Positions 44,227 through 54,074 are shown, counted from the first letter of the stretch. The stretch: DNA of 64,000 nucleotides from Nitrosomonas marina (GCF_900111605.1 NZ_FOIA01000012.1:1-64000); one strand, 5' to 3'. Notes: a model not told the origin generated them from the sequence alone. Made by a program: numbers and translations.

Positions 44227-46687
44227 TGAACCGCCTCCAATCTCCGTACTCGTTATAAATTTTACCGCGCGGCAGGCACAGCCCGATTAAAAGCAAACCG
44301 CAGGCCATACTGGACATCAGGGAGACCGTGCTTGTCTCGAAGAAAAACGGGGTAACCAGTAATGCTGTTCCCAAAGGCAATATAAAAAAACGAAATGCGC
44401 GGCCCGATTCAGCCAACGCGGTAATGGTTACTGTCAACACCAGCGAACCAATCAAATGGTCGGCATTTGCCATGCCCGCCTCAGTGCCGATTGTCACACG
44501 TGTAAACATCAGCCAGCCCCCAACAGGAATGCAAAGTACCAGGTTCCAGGGTAGCGTCACGCCTCCGCCAAGCATTTCCTTGATAATGACGGATGGTTTC
44601 TGTGCAAAATCATCCTCAACCGTTTCCCATTTACCTTCATCTGTATCGCCCTGAAAAAAGACGCGCAAAAGAGAGCGGCCTTGTTTTTTTCTACGGTAAA
44701 GAAATTCGGTGGTGGCTATCAATTCATCCAAAGAATAAGGAATCTGTATCAGCATCGCGGCCGCAGCAATCAAACATAGCGTGCACCATGTTCCAATCAG
44801 GATAGGTTGGATAATGATAAAGAAAATTGAAACAATACCGAGTGGCACTATCATAATACCGAACAGTATCACCAGCCATGGCATGGTACGCCAGCGTCTG
44901 GACGAACCCATAATTCCGGTTAGTATTTCAAGCGCATAAGTCATTGCCCCAAGTCCTGCATCCGGTACCGGCCAGGCTTTGGAAACCGAAGATGTTATGA
45001 TCTCTTCAGTACCATTTTTTGGGTCCTGTGGCGAACCTGAAAAGAAGGGTTCCCACACACTATCGATATGACCCAGCTGATAAGCACACAAATAGCGGGA
45101 TATGAAAAAGCCGATAAATGCCAGAATGATGATTGGCAATCGCTGAAACCAGCTAGATGGGGAATAGGTCCATCCGGGTGGTATGGTAGGCCCGGTTTGG
45201 GCGGCTACAGGTGAAATACCCGGTACCGGTCTCGTCAAAACTGCAAAACCCATGACCAGCATGCCAACTATGGTATCGTTTAAATAAGCAGCTGCCGTCG
45301 GTGCCCAGAAAATTAACGGTGCCCCAAGCAACCAGAGTCCCACTCCGCCACAAAGCCAACGCGCCAGACCAAAACGCCAGGATAACGATACAAATGAGAG
45401 CACAAGCAGTGCAATACCAGACAAGACATCGCTCCAGATCATAACCTGTGATTCATAACCCAGCGTATAAGGAGCCATTATCAGCCAGCCAGCCAGACCC
45501 ATATTAAGAAAATGCGCCCAAATATTCTCACTGTGCTGGCGGCGATAAGCTGATTCGTGCTTTTCTCTGATTCGGTCTGCATTTTTATGTTTCTCTTGCG
45601 CAGCCCGCACCCAGTCTGGCTCCGTTATGTGATTTCTTTCATACCAGGCAGCAGGGTCTTTTTTGAGACTGGCAACAATACTTTTCAATCCATCATAAAT
45701 GCGATGATTGGGCTGCCAATCAAGCAATGTTGTTGCCTGAGTAGTGTCCAGATCGTAATGATCCGAAGCCAGATCAATCATGAATGGTTTGATAAAAGGC
45801 TTTTCACCACGGTCAATCACATCAGGAATAACGGGCTCTGCTTTTTCTTCCAGCCACGCACCTGATTTCGCAAGAAATTCGGGCATATCTATGGTTTGCC
45901 ATTCTTTTTTGCCAAATACCAGATACCCGATCCTATTTTGTAGTTCCTGATAGCCCATCACTTCGCTTTCACCCGCGAGCATGATGCTGGTTTCCGGCAG
46001 TTTCTTACGCCTGTCCACCACTTTCTGAAATAGCGCTACCATGTCTTCTTTATGGATAAAAGCCTGACCGGCCATCAGGTCGCCTGCATAAAGATGGCTC
46101 TTGAAGTCGCGTTCATAAATTCGGGAAATCTGGTAGGCTAATGTCGGCACTGCACTGTCATCATCATATACACCTGCAAGCCGTAAAATGGTATAAGGCA
46201 TACGGCCGTGCTGCTGCTTGATGATCTCTTCTGCTTCGGCTTTGGATTGTGGATATGCCCAGCTTGGTTTCAGCGGCATATTTTCATCAATTTTCTGGCC
46301 GGGCACTGTTGGCTCATGGACGAGCATCGTGCTGGCATAGACAAACCGTTCGACCTCGAAATCTTGAAGAAATTTCAGTAAGCGCCGGGTTCCGTCAACG
46401 GTTACTTTCCTATACAGTGGATGATGCACCCCAGTGAAATCATAGTAGGCCGCCAGATGAATGACGGCCGCTATTTTTTCTCCATGCTGCGCGCGGACAG
46501 TATCCAAAGCTGTTTTTACAGAATCATCAGACGTCAGGTCACATTCAATACTGGCTTCTGCATGTTCACAGGGATTGATATCAAACCCAATAACCCGGTA
46601 TCTTTGTTTCAAGCTTTGACTGAGCGTTTCGCCGATATTCCCGGAAGCGCCTGTCACAATTACAAATGGTTTCTGTCGGCTGGCCAT
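44219..46687 (-). CDS. SDR–SPW–VKOR-like–SPW multidomain membrane protein
   Basis: An 822-aa fusion. Residues 1-345 form an extended SDR (NAD loop TGASGNIG 12-19; YPQSK catalytic pair 145-149). Residues about 393-475 are an SPW repeat (FLNMGLAGWLIMAPYTLGYE). Residues about 516-650 resemble a vitamin K epoxide reductase domain with CTLC at 635-638 and Cys534; the second Cys pair usual in VKOR is not seen. A second SPW-like unit covers about 712-805. Total about 11 TM. Likely a redox or quinone-linked protein; coupled to the CaCA antiporter gene downstream. Function unknown. Confidence 0.75.
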   Translation of the reverse strand: MASRQKPFVIVTGASGNIGETLSQSLKQRYRVIGFDINPCEHAEASIECDLTSDDSVKTALDTVRAQHGEKIAAVIHLAAYYDFTGVHHPLYRKVTVDGTRRLLKFLQDFEVERFVYASTMLVHEPTVPGQKIDENMPLKPSWAYPQSKAEAEEIIKQQHGRMPYTILRLAGVYDDDSAVPTLAYQISRIYERDFKSHLYAGDLMAGQAFIHKEDMVALFQKVVDRRKKLPETSIMLAGESEVMGYQELQNRIGYLVFGKKEWQTIDMPEFLAKSGAWLEEKAEPVIPDVIDRGEKPFIKPFMIDLASDHYDLDTTQATTLLDWQPNHRIYDGLKSIVASLKKDPAAWYERNHITEPDWVRAAQEKHKNADRIREKHESAYRRQHSENIWAHFLNMGLAGWLIMAPYTLGYESQVMIWSDVLSGIALLVLSFVSLSWRFGLARWLCGGVGLWLLGAPLIFWAPTAAAYLNDTIVGMLVMGFAVLTRPVPGISPVAAQTGPTIPPGWTYSPSSWFQRLPIIILAFIGFFISRYLCAYQLGHIDSVWEPFFSGSPQDPKNGTEEIITSSVSKAWPVPDAGLGAMTYALEILTGIMGSSRRWRTMPWLVILFGIMIVPLGIVSIFFIIIQPILIGTWCTLCLIAAAAMLIQIPYSLDELIATTEFLYRRKKQGRSLLRVFFQGDTDEGKWETVEDDFAQKPSVIIKEMLGGGVTLPWNLVLCIPVGGWLMFTRVTIGTEAGMANADHLIGSLVLTVTITALAESGRAFRFFILPLGTALLVTPFFFETSTVSLMSSMACGLLLIGLCLPRGKIYNEYGDWRRFIV

Positions 46688-47218
46688 TACTCTATTTACC
46701 TCTCTGATTCAATGAATTAACAGATTGATCTTGTAGGGTGGATTTTGTATTGCCGCGTAATATGCCGCGCTGGCTCCAGCGTTTTTGAATAATCAAAAAA
46801 CCCGGTTTAATCATGTTGAAGCGACTTTGTCTAAGAATTACGATACCAGAGATATTGGAATTTTTGAAATCCTGTAATAGACACATGCATGTTGTATTCG
46901 ACACTGCACGGGCTAGAATCGACTCCGTAAATGGCTGGCAAACTCCGCTTACCCTTTGTCAATCGTCAGCCAGGCAGTCATTTTGAATCATCGTAATAAA
47001 TCAAACTTTAGGTTTTGGGTGTAAATTGTATTACAATGCAACATATTATTTAAAGATAATTCTATTCAATAGGTTACCAGATTACCACTTCGGAACATCC
47101 TTGGATAATCTATTTTCAAACTCACCAACCAACAAGACATCATTATTTTTATGACGCTGCCTGCCTGACGATTGATGCATAAATTAACATCAGAATCCAC
47201 GCGGCAGACAACTCCAAA
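46688..47218. other. Intergenic, divergent promoters expected
   Basis: 531 bp between the minus-strand SDR fusion and the plus-strand symporter. Includes a short palindrome ttgtattacaa near 47027. No gene, terminator or operator recognised. Confidence 0.4.
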
Positions 47219-48649
47219 ATGAGCGAAACAATCTGGTCTTTCATTATTGTAATGATCTTGCTTACTATGAGCGGAACCATGGCGATGGTCCGAAAACGCA
47301 AAACCCCTGAAGATTATCTGGTGGCCAGCCGCAGAGTAAGCCCCTGGCTGACGGCGCTCTCGACTGTAGCCACCAATAACAGCGGCTTCATGTTCATCGG
47401 CATGATTGCCTATACCTACCGTTTTGGCTATGAATCTGTCTGGCTTATGCTGGGATGGGTGCTGGGCGATCTTATGGTGTGGATTTTCATACACCCACGT
47501 GTGCGCAGAATTTCCGGTAAAGCCAAAATCAATACGCTGCCTTTGTTAATCGCGACCGAGGATAACAGCGTCAATCGCTTGATAGTCATCAGCGCCGGGC
47601 TCATTACCATTGTTTTCCTTGGAATCTACGCGGCAGCACAGCTAAAAGCCGGCAGTACTGCGCTGCATGCATTATTTGGCTGGGAAATGTATGTTGGCGC
47701 ACTTGTCGGCGCTTTTATTGTGATCGTTTATTCTTTTGCTGGCGGTATACGCGCCGACATCTGGACCGATGCTGCGCAGTCTTTTGCCATGATTATCACA
47801 ATGCTGGCAATCCTGATTGCCGGATTTTTGAATGTGGGTGGTTTGTCTTCGCTGACAGCAAATCTTGGCGCCCAGGATCCGGCACTTGTTTCTTGGTTTC
47901 CACAGGAGCTTCAATTTGGCGTATTTGCATTTATTACCGGCTATATTTTTGCAGGCCTTGGCACGATTGGCCAACCGCATTTAATGACGCGCTTGTTGGC
48001 TATTAAATCAGTCGACGCAATCAAGCGTGCACGCATATATTATTTCATATGGTATATCATATTTTTTGCAGCCTCTATTGGCGTTGGCCTGTACTGCCGT
48101 GCGATTATCCCAGATCTTGCCAATTTGCCAAGTGTTGCAGGTTTAAAAGAACCCACCGAGCTAGCGCTACCAGTACTCACCATGCAGCTGCTCCCGGGAA
48201 TTTTCGTCGGGGTCGCCCTTGCAGGACTATTTGCCGCGACTGTCTCCACGGCTGATTCGCAAATTATCGTATGCTCGGGCACCCTAACCCAGGAAATTTT
48301 CCCGCGTTGGAAAGATTCTTATCTTGCCTCCAAGCTTGGCACGTTCGCCATCACGACAGCCGCACTTGCGATTGCGCTTTTTGCACATGAAGGGGTCTTC
48401 GGTCTGGTACTCATTGCCTGGTCGGCAATGGGTGCAAGCCTCGGACCAGTTCTGGTTCTTCGTATGTTTTATCTCCCTTTGACTGCGCCAGTTGCGCTTG
48501 CCATGATGGCTGTTGCGATTATCACTGCCACTCTCTGGCATTTTTCAGGATACGATGACGACATGCTAAAGATATTCCCGGCTACAATCGCTGCACTGTT
48601 AATTTATCTGTGCTGGTACGTGATGAATCACGTCAAATTTTTCAAGTAA
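47219..48649 (+). CDS. Sodium:solute symporter family transporter
   Basis: A 476-aa, about 13-TM SSF permease. Signs: RKTPEDYLVASRRVSPWLTALS at the start, GGIRADIWTDAAQSFAMI (SSF signature), GQPHLMTRLLAIKS and GLFAATVSTADSQIIV (Na2-site region). Substrate undetermined: proline or pantothenate-like uptake are both possible. The ATG lacks a clear ribosome-binding site. Confidence 0.87.
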   Translation: MSETIWSFIIVMILLTMSGTMAMVRKRKTPEDYLVASRRVSPWLTALSTVATNNSGFMFIGMIAYTYRFGYESVWLMLGWVLGDLMVWIFIHPRVRRISGKAKINTLPLLIATEDNSVNRLIVISAGLITIVFLGIYAAAQLKAGSTALHALFGWEMYVGALVGAFIVIVYSFAGGIRADIWTDAAQSFAMIITMLAILIAGFLNVGGLSSLTANLGAQDPALVSWFPQELQFGVFAFITGYIFAGLGTIGQPHLMTRLLAIKSVDAIKRARIYYFIWYIIFFAASIGVGLYCRAIIPDLANLPSVAGLKEPTELALPVLTMQLLPGIFVGVALAGLFAATVSTADSQIIVCSGTLTQEIFPRWKDSYLASKLGTFAITTAALAIALFAHEGVFGLVLIAWSAMGASLGPVLVLRMFYLPLTAPVALAMMAVAIITATLWHFSGYDDDMLKIFPATIAALLIYLCWYVMNHVKFFK

Positions 48650-49023
48650 ACTTTTTTACTTCTTTTCAACTAGAAAAATAACTTCCAGGCAGTCAGAACC
48701 ACACACAAAAAACAAGTCGGTAACTGATTCTGCTTTACGACTCAAAAGCAAAAATAGGCACGCCATGTTTGAAACTTGAATTTTTCCGATACGATTCTGA
48801 CAGGATAATCGCAACAAGTACTAATTGGTATGGAGCAAGTTTAAGATTCTGATTAAATGAAAAATATTTCTTGTCGATGCTGGTCATCACCATTTCGAAT
48901 CGAAAACCCAATATCGCACAACTGTTACAACTCACCCCGCAGCAAATGATGATATACTTCTGCCGTTATTGATGTTTTGAATTCACTCATCATATCCACT
49001 GCGCCACAACCCCTGAAATACGC
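48650..49023. other. Intergenic, nothing supported
   Basis: 374 bp between two plus-strand genes. T-rich after the symporter stop but without a hairpin. A 66-codon minus-strand frame (48735-48935) has no support. Confidence 0.4.
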
Positions 49024-50172
49024 ATGAGTATAAAAACCAGCACTATGGCGCATGCGCGCAATCGCCAGCTGCAAAATACGCTGAATGACCTGATCAGACA
49101 GGCCAGGGAAAACGAGAAAAAACAGGAGTTATACGAAACTCTCGGTTTTGAAATCATCGGCGCCGGCTCGCCGAAAGCACTGCTTGATCTGCTTCTGACA
49201 GAAACAATTGTACGCTGCCAGCTTGATGAAGCCGTTCTGTGCCTGATTGATCGTCATAGAGATATCAAACGCCTGTTTTTCAATCACAATGATGAAATTC
49301 GTGTGCTATATGAAAACAGGCTGGTGATACTGGATTGTGTCAAGGATACCAGATTTGCCGACTCCCTGACTCATACGCCGTTACTTGGTGCCGGGCCGTT
49401 GAAAAATTTCCACTGGATGGCTTCCGGCTTTAAAACAAGCAACCCGTTCAAAAGCGCGGCATACCTGCCACTATTGAGAGACAACAGCATTATCGGCGCG
49501 CTATTTTTGCTGAGTCACGACAGTAACAGGTTTCCGAAAGATGCTGGTACGCTTTTTTTGAAAAAACTATCCATCATGGCCGCTGTAGCCGTGGAAAACT
49601 GCCTTAATCAGCAAAGGGTCAAGGAGATCAGTTATCAGGATGTGCTTACCCAGGTTTATAACCGGCGATATTTTGATTTGCGCTTCAAGGACGAAATCGA
49701 ACGCTCGCTGCGCCTGCAGGACGACCTTGTCTGCATGTTTCTCGATATTGATTTTTTCAAAAAGATAAATGACACCTATGGTCACCAGGCAGGCGACAGA
49801 ACGCTGATACACATCGCAAATCTGATAAAAGATCATTTGCGCGCCTGTGACATAGTGGCACGCTACGGTGGAGAAGAATTTGTGGCCGCGCTGCCTGCGA
49901 CCACTCTGCAACAGGCCCTTGAAATCGCCGAGCGCCTGCGCGAAACCGTTCAGTCAACGGCCCACGATTTCGAAACCGAGTCATTTCATGTCACCATTTC
50001 AATCGGCATGACACACTTCAAAAGTCTGGACTCGCTTCAGCACCAGGGCCGACCGGATAGCGAACAGATTGCCACACTTATGCTTGATTATGCGGATAAA
50101 GCGTTATACCAGGCAAAATCCGATGGCAGAAACCAGGTTGTGGTGTACGATCCAGACATCGTCATCTCTTAA
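49024..50172 (+). CDS. GAF-like/GGDEF diguanylate cyclase
   Basis: A 382-aa soluble protein. Residues 1-40 are helical, about 45-190 a GAF-like (DUF484-style) sensor, and about 200-375 a GGDEF domain: VLTQVYNRRYFDLRF, DIDFFKKINDTYGHQAGD, and RYGGEEFVAALP (GGEEF about 282-286), with RxxD inhibitory site RACD five residues before it. Catalytic residues are intact, so it should make c-di-GMP. No output gene is adjacent. Confidence 0.92.
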   Translation: MSIKTSTMAHARNRQLQNTLNDLIRQARENEKKQELYETLGFEIIGAGSPKALLDLLLTETIVRCQLDEAVLCLIDRHRDIKRLFFNHNDEIRVLYENRLVILDCVKDTRFADSLTHTPLLGAGPLKNFHWMASGFKTSNPFKSAAYLPLLRDNSIIGALFLLSHDSNRFPKDAGTLFLKKLSIMAAVAVENCLNQQRVKEISYQDVLTQVYNRRYFDLRFKDEIERSLRLQDDLVCMFLDIDFFKKINDTYGHQAGDRTLIHIANLIKDHLRACDIVARYGGEEFVAALPATTLQQALEIAERLRETVQSTAHDFETESFHVTISIGMTHFKSLDSLQHQGRPDSEQIATLMLDYADKALYQAKSDGRNQVVVYDPDIVIS

Positions 50173-50198
50173 CGATTTTTCCCTGCATTGCACTCGTT

Positions 50199-50235
50199 AT
50201 GCCAGTTTTCAACAGTTTTATTGAAGAACTGGCAT
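50199..50235. repeat. Inverted repeat after GGDEF gene
   Basis: atgccagttttcaa (50199-50212) pairs with ttgaagaactggcat (50221-50235), one bulged G. It lies 27 bp after the GGDEF gene stop, between convergent genes. No clean T-run, so a terminator call is weak. A second loose pair, cccagcgt and acgctggg, lies at 50319-50372. Confidence 0.5.
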
Positions 50236-50423
50236 GCATAAAGACATGCGGTGTGTCCTGCACATTATCGGCCATACTCCTGTCGGCCAGATCAATTGTC
50301 AGCAATTATCCAGGATTTCCCAGCGTTCCAATTACAATCCTGTAATCCTGTTTCAGTCTTCATTACGCTGGGAGAAATGCCATTATCCCGGTTCAATAAC
50401 CGCGGCACTCTCTGTTAGCCATA

Positions 50424-51575
50424 CTATGCGATATTATTTCTGATCCAGGCTTTACAATCTATGAAATCCTGGTTAGCTTTGGTGCCGGCCAGTCCGTTGT
50501 TCTGAATCACCTGTTCCCAGGCATATCCGATCTGCCTTCTCGATCTTCCGGCAAAATTGACTCTTGTGGCGTTATTACCGTTGTATTTAACGTGATCCCC
50601 GAAATGGATATGCCATCCGGCCCCGATACCCGCATCGAATCTTCTCTGAATGACCTGGCTACCGGATACCTGGAACTGGATGGAGCCGGTTTGCAGCTGT
50701 TTCGCGGAGTGGTTTGACAGGTCGTCGGGGACAGTATTGCGCATCGCTTCGGTCGAAGAAGCAATTTCCAATGACTTGTTTCCCATCACATCCGCTTCAG
50801 ATTCCAGTGCGTGGTCGTCATTTACCGGCACACCTTCTTTCAACTGCATCGTTGGTTGAACCCGTCCCTGGGCCTGTTGCACCACATGCCAGGCCTCGTG
50901 CGGCAAATGCTGCTCCTGCCCCGGCCCCAGATGAATATCGGACCCTTGCGCATAGGCAAGGGCATTCAGTTGCGCCGGCCTGTCGGAATTGTAATGCACC
51001 CGTACATTGTCCATAGAAATGCCGGAAAGTGACTCGATACCTGTCTTGAGATTATCCGGCAGGCCGGTGTTATTCGATGGTGCTGCCGGCGTTTCCTTAC
51101 GCTGCAGCAGTTTGTCGGAAACAAATTTACCCTGCAGGGGCTCTTCTTCCTCAAACTTTTGTACCGTCAGGAATTTCCCTTGCAGCAACTCTTCGTCTTC
51201 CATGCGCTGCAAAACGTCGAATTTTCCCTGCAGAGGCTCATCTTCCTCCATGCGCTGCGCGGCATCGAATCGTCCCTGCAACAATTCATCTTCGGGTGTA
51301 TTCTGTAATTGTGCAGCTGCATTGCCTGCGTAATTAAACCGGTTTCTTTGTACGGTCATGCGGGGGCTGTTATGGACCGACTCAGCTTCTCTTCGTTGTG
51401 CGACAACGCGTGGGCTGGCAGCGATACCGGCAATTAACCGGCGCTGTGCAATGGTTTCTGTACGTGTATCTGCAAGACCGGATGTATTCACTGCGCGATG
51501 ATTCCGGCCTGCACGAGGACTGTTGTTTGCATGGCGGTTGTGCTGTTCCAAATCAGGCGATACGACTCGTCTCAT
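50424..51575 (-). CDS. DUF4157 protein with 16-aa repeats and unknown C-terminal domain
   Basis: A 383-aa protein. Residues 1-90 are polar and Arg/Asn-rich. Four tandem 16-aa repeats (about 95-158) of the form EDEPLQGKFDVLQRM follow. DUF4157 covers about 170-245 (LSGISMDNVRVHYNSDRP, GSDIHLGPGQEQHLPHEAWHVVQQ) with HExxH as HEAWH at 226-230. Residues about 305-383 (AGWHIHFGDHVKY, ending KAWIRNNIA) are a separate unrecognised domain, possibly an effector (inference). GGAGGAAGGT precedes the ATG. A MITE lies 170 bp upstream. Confidence 0.78.
   Translation of the reverse strand: MRRVVSPDLEQHNRHANNSPRAGRNHRAVNTSGLADTRTETIAQRRLIAGIAASPRVVAQRREAESVHNSPRMTVQRNRFNYAGNAAAQLQNTPEDELLQGRFDAAQRMEEDEPLQGKFDVLQRMEDEELLQGKFLTVQKFEEEEPLQGKFVSDKLLQRKETPAAPSNNTGLPDNLKTGIESLSGISMDNVRVHYNSDRPAQLNALAYAQGSDIHLGPGQEQHLPHEAWHVVQQAQGRVQPTMQLKEGVPVNDDHALESEADVMGNKSLEIASSTEAMRNTVPDDLSNHSAKQLQTGSIQFQVSGSQVIQRRFDAGIGAGWHIHFGDHVKYNGNNATRVNFAGRSRRQIGYAWEQVIQNNGLAGTKANQDFIDCKAWIRNNIA
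51102..51293 (-). repeat. Four 16-aa (48-bp) coding repeats inside DUF4157 gene
   Basis: Units begin EDELLQGRF, EDEPLQGKF, DEELLQGKF and EEEPLQGKF, each followed by a short xxQ(R/K) ending. Spacing is 16 residues. The repeat is acidic at the start and basic at the end, so charge alternates along the segment. Confidence 0.85.
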
Positions 51576-51743
51576 ACCTTCCTCCGTAATTACATTAACA
51601 GGTTGCTCATGCCCGTCTATGCCGCTACAGCAGCAGTCCAGGACCGGATAAAGTCATTTGCGAATATTTTGTCACGTCCTGAACAGATAAGCATATCATG
51701 TTGCAATAATACCAACAGCATAGAATCGCAGACAGCTCCCTAA

Positions 51744-52005
51744 TACTCTATCAATATGATATTGCCGGGTTCAGTGAGCTTATCAGTGTTCATGGCAAGG
51801 CGTGTCTTGCAGGAAATAATTGTTCTATTACCAAAAGACACAACGTAGTCCATGGACGCTGACAAGCTCACCCACAGGGCGTTACCGTGGTGTCCTGCAG
51901 CCGTGTTACAGTACTTGAAAAGGGAATAACCCTTTCCCGCGTACTGTGCCTTGCTCCATAACACCACGGCAACGCTGTACCTGGCAATATCATATTGATA
52001 GAGTA
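51744..52005. mobile_element. 262-bp element with 23-bp perfect terminal inverted repeats
   Basis: The ends tactctatcaatatgatat... (51744-51766) and the right end (51983-52005) are perfect 23-bp inverted repeats; with three mismatches the similarity extends to 33 bp. There is no complete transposase; a 75-codon minus frame spans most of it without recognised similarity. It stands in the 514-bp spacer upstream of the DUF4157 gene and shares its end sequence with the palindrome at 40392. Flanking duplications are not clear. Confidence 0.75.
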
Positions 52006-52089
52006 ATATGCACTACTGGCTTGGACAGACCGTCCCTGTATCAGCATGTGCTGCTGGTAAATTCCCGATATACCTCTGTAACAGACAAA

Positions 52090-53367
52090 TTAGATATCAG
52101 TCACAGCAAGTGCCTGCTCGATATCGCCAATAATATCGTCGATATGTTCAATACCAACGGATAAGCGTACAAGATCCTGGCTTACTCCGGCAGCTGCCAG
52201 TTCATTTTCATTTAACTGCCGGTGCGTGGTCGATGCAGGATGACATGCCAGTGACTTGGCATCGCCGATATTCACCAGGCGCAGAATCATGTTTAACGCA
52301 TCAATAAACTGTACGCCAGCATTAAACCCACCCTTAATACCAAAGCTTAAAATGCCCGAAGCTTTTCCACCGGTAATTTTCTGACAGGTCTGGAAATACG
52401 GGCTATTGGGCAATGCCGCGTAATTAACCCATTCGATTTTATCGTGATTTTGTAAATACGCCGCCACTTTTTCGGCATTTTCACAATGTCGTTCCATACG
52501 CAATCCTAATGTCTCAAGGCCCTGCATAATCAGAAACGAATTAAAAGGTGATAATGCCGCCCCCATATTTCTCAGCGGCACAACACGGCAGCGCCCGATA
52601 TACGCCGCCGGTCCCAAGGCTTCAGTATAAACCACGCCATGATATGACGGGTCCGGTTCGTTCAGCATCTTGAATCTATCTTTATGAGCTACCCAGTCAA
52701 ATCGGCCGGAATCGATAATCGCGCCGCCGATACAGGTCCCGTGCCCGCCAATGTATTTGGTCAGCGAATGCACGACGATATCTGCACCCAATTCAAATGG
52801 ACGGCACAAATACGGCGTCGCAACAGTATTATCGACAATCAGCGGGACGCCAAATTTGTGTCCAATAGTCGCCAGACGTTCTATATCAACCACATTACCG
52901 GCCGGATTGCCGATTGATTCGCAAAATATCGCGCGGGTATTTGCATCTATCGCCTGCGCGATCGCATCAAAATCTTCATGCGACACCATGCGGACATCGA
53001 TACCCTGTCTGGGCAGGGAATGCGCAAAAAGATTATACGTGCCGCCGTACAACTGGCTGATACTGACAATATTCGTACCCGCGTCACAGATACACTGTAT
53101 TGCATACGTAATTGCTGCCATGCCAGAAGCCACCGCAAGCGCGCCAACCCCACCTTCCATCGCTGCCAAACGCTGCTCCAGTACGTCGGAAGTCGGGTTC
53201 ATGATACGCGTGTATATGTTCCCCGGTACTTTCAAATCAAAAAGATCGGCGCCATGTTGCGTGTCTTTAAATGTAAATGAAGTGGTTTGATAAATCGGCA
53301 CCGCTGCGGCCCGGGTTGTCGCTTCAGACGCATACGCGTGATGCAAAGCCAGGGTTTCAAGTTTCAT
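52090..53367 (-). CDS. metY: O-acetylhomoserine sulfhydrylase (MetY-like)
   Basis: A 425-aa Cys/Met-metabolism PLP enzyme. ETLALHHAY start, AVPIYQTTSFTF, YTRIMNPTSDVLEQRLAAMEGG, SQLYGGTYNLF, VDNTVATPYLCRPFELGADIVVHSLTKYIGGHG (PLP Lys in SLTKY), and SVGIEHIDDIIGDI. The long insertion and length of about 425 fit O-acetylhomoserine/O-acetylserine sulfhydrylases, which make homocysteine from sulfide, rather than 380-aa MetB or MetC. No metX in the window. Confidence 0.9.
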   Translation of the reverse strand: MKLETLALHHAYASEATTRAAAVPIYQTTSFTFKDTQHGADLFDLKVPGNIYTRIMNPTSDVLEQRLAAMEGGVGALAVASGMAAITYAIQCICDAGTNIVSISQLYGGTYNLFAHSLPRQGIDVRMVSHEDFDAIAQAIDANTRAIFCESIGNPAGNVVDIERLATIGHKFGVPLIVDNTVATPYLCRPFELGADIVVHSLTKYIGGHGTCIGGAIIDSGRFDWVAHKDRFKMLNEPDPSYHGVVYTEALGPAAYIGRCRVVPLRNMGAALSPFNSFLIMQGLETLGLRMERHCENAEKVAAYLQNHDKIEWVNYAALPNSPYFQTCQKITGGKASGILSFGIKGGFNAGVQFIDALNMILRLVNIGDAKSLACHPASTTHRQLNENELAAAGVSQDLVRLSVGIEHIDDIIGDIEQALAVTDI

Positions 53368-53571
53368 GATTTTTTCTCTGCTTTATAGGTTAAAGATAGA
53401 TTTCTTGTGCGTACCTGACGCGTCCCTATCGTTCTCGAATTGACATTTTTACACCGCAAGAAAAGGTTTAATCAATCCATTTCAAGTTATTAAAAATAAA
53501 AGCCGCCTTGTTGAAAAGTTGTATGACCATTGATTCCGGACATGAATGGAATTTACGTCCAGGCTCAATCG

Positions 53572-53997
53572 TCATTCAGATTTTGGTACCGGTCTTGGGC
53601 GCCGGTTCTCGTCGATGGCCACGTAAGTCAGTTCTGCCTCGGTGACTTTGATACAAATTTCCTCACTCCCCTCGCGCAACCCGCGTTGAGCGTATACCGC
53701 CACATCGACGGTAATTGAAGTACGGCCAATTTTGATAATGTCGGCGTAAAAACTGACAAGATCACCAACCAGTACAGGTTGTTTGAACACAAAGGAATTG
53801 ACAGCCACGGTTGCCACACGTCCGCGCGCGCGCCGAATGGCTGGTATTGTGCCCGCAATATCGACCTGCGACATGATCCAACCGCCAAAGATATCTCCCG
53901 CATGATTGGTATCCGACGATTTGGGTACCATGCGCAATACCGGCTGCGCCTCCGGCAAGGGAACATGAAGTGCGGGATCACTGTCATTCTCATGCAT
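53572..53997 (-). CDS. Acyl-CoA thioesterase (YciA-like hot-dog fold)
   Basis: A 141-aa hot-dog thioesterase. MVPKSSDTNHAGDIFGGWIMSQVDIAGTI carries the catalytic N-x-x-G-D-x-F-G-G pattern, then VATVAVNSFVFKQPVLVGDLVSFYADI and KVTEAELTYVAIDENRRPRPV, as in YciA. ATG 53997 fits the family N-terminus; the 15 upstream codons are hydrophobic and unlikely. Hydrolyses short to medium acyl-CoA. The sulfotransferase gene ends 77 bp upstream on the same strand. Confidence 0.9.
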   Translation of the reverse strand: MHENDSDPALHVPLPEAQPVLRMVPKSSDTNHAGDIFGGWIMSQVDIAGTIPAIRRARGRVATVAVNSFVFKQPVLVGDLVSFYADIIKIGRTSITVDVAVYAQRGLREGSEEICIKVTEAELTYVAIDENRRPRPVPKSE

Positions 53998-54074
53998 AAT
54001 TATTTTCTGCCATAAGTTGATGATTGAGAAAATAATGAACAAACAACTGCGTTTTCATTGTCGCATATACACTG

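Noticed and set aside
37395..51575. Complete extracellular contractile injection system
   Set aside because: Only DUF4157 proteins are present; no sheath, tube, baseplate, spike or AAA ATPase of eCIS type occurs between them.
51740..51967. 75-aa frame inside the 262-bp element
   Set aside because: No start context and no recognised transposase motif; too short for an active enzyme. A degraded fragment cannot be excluded.
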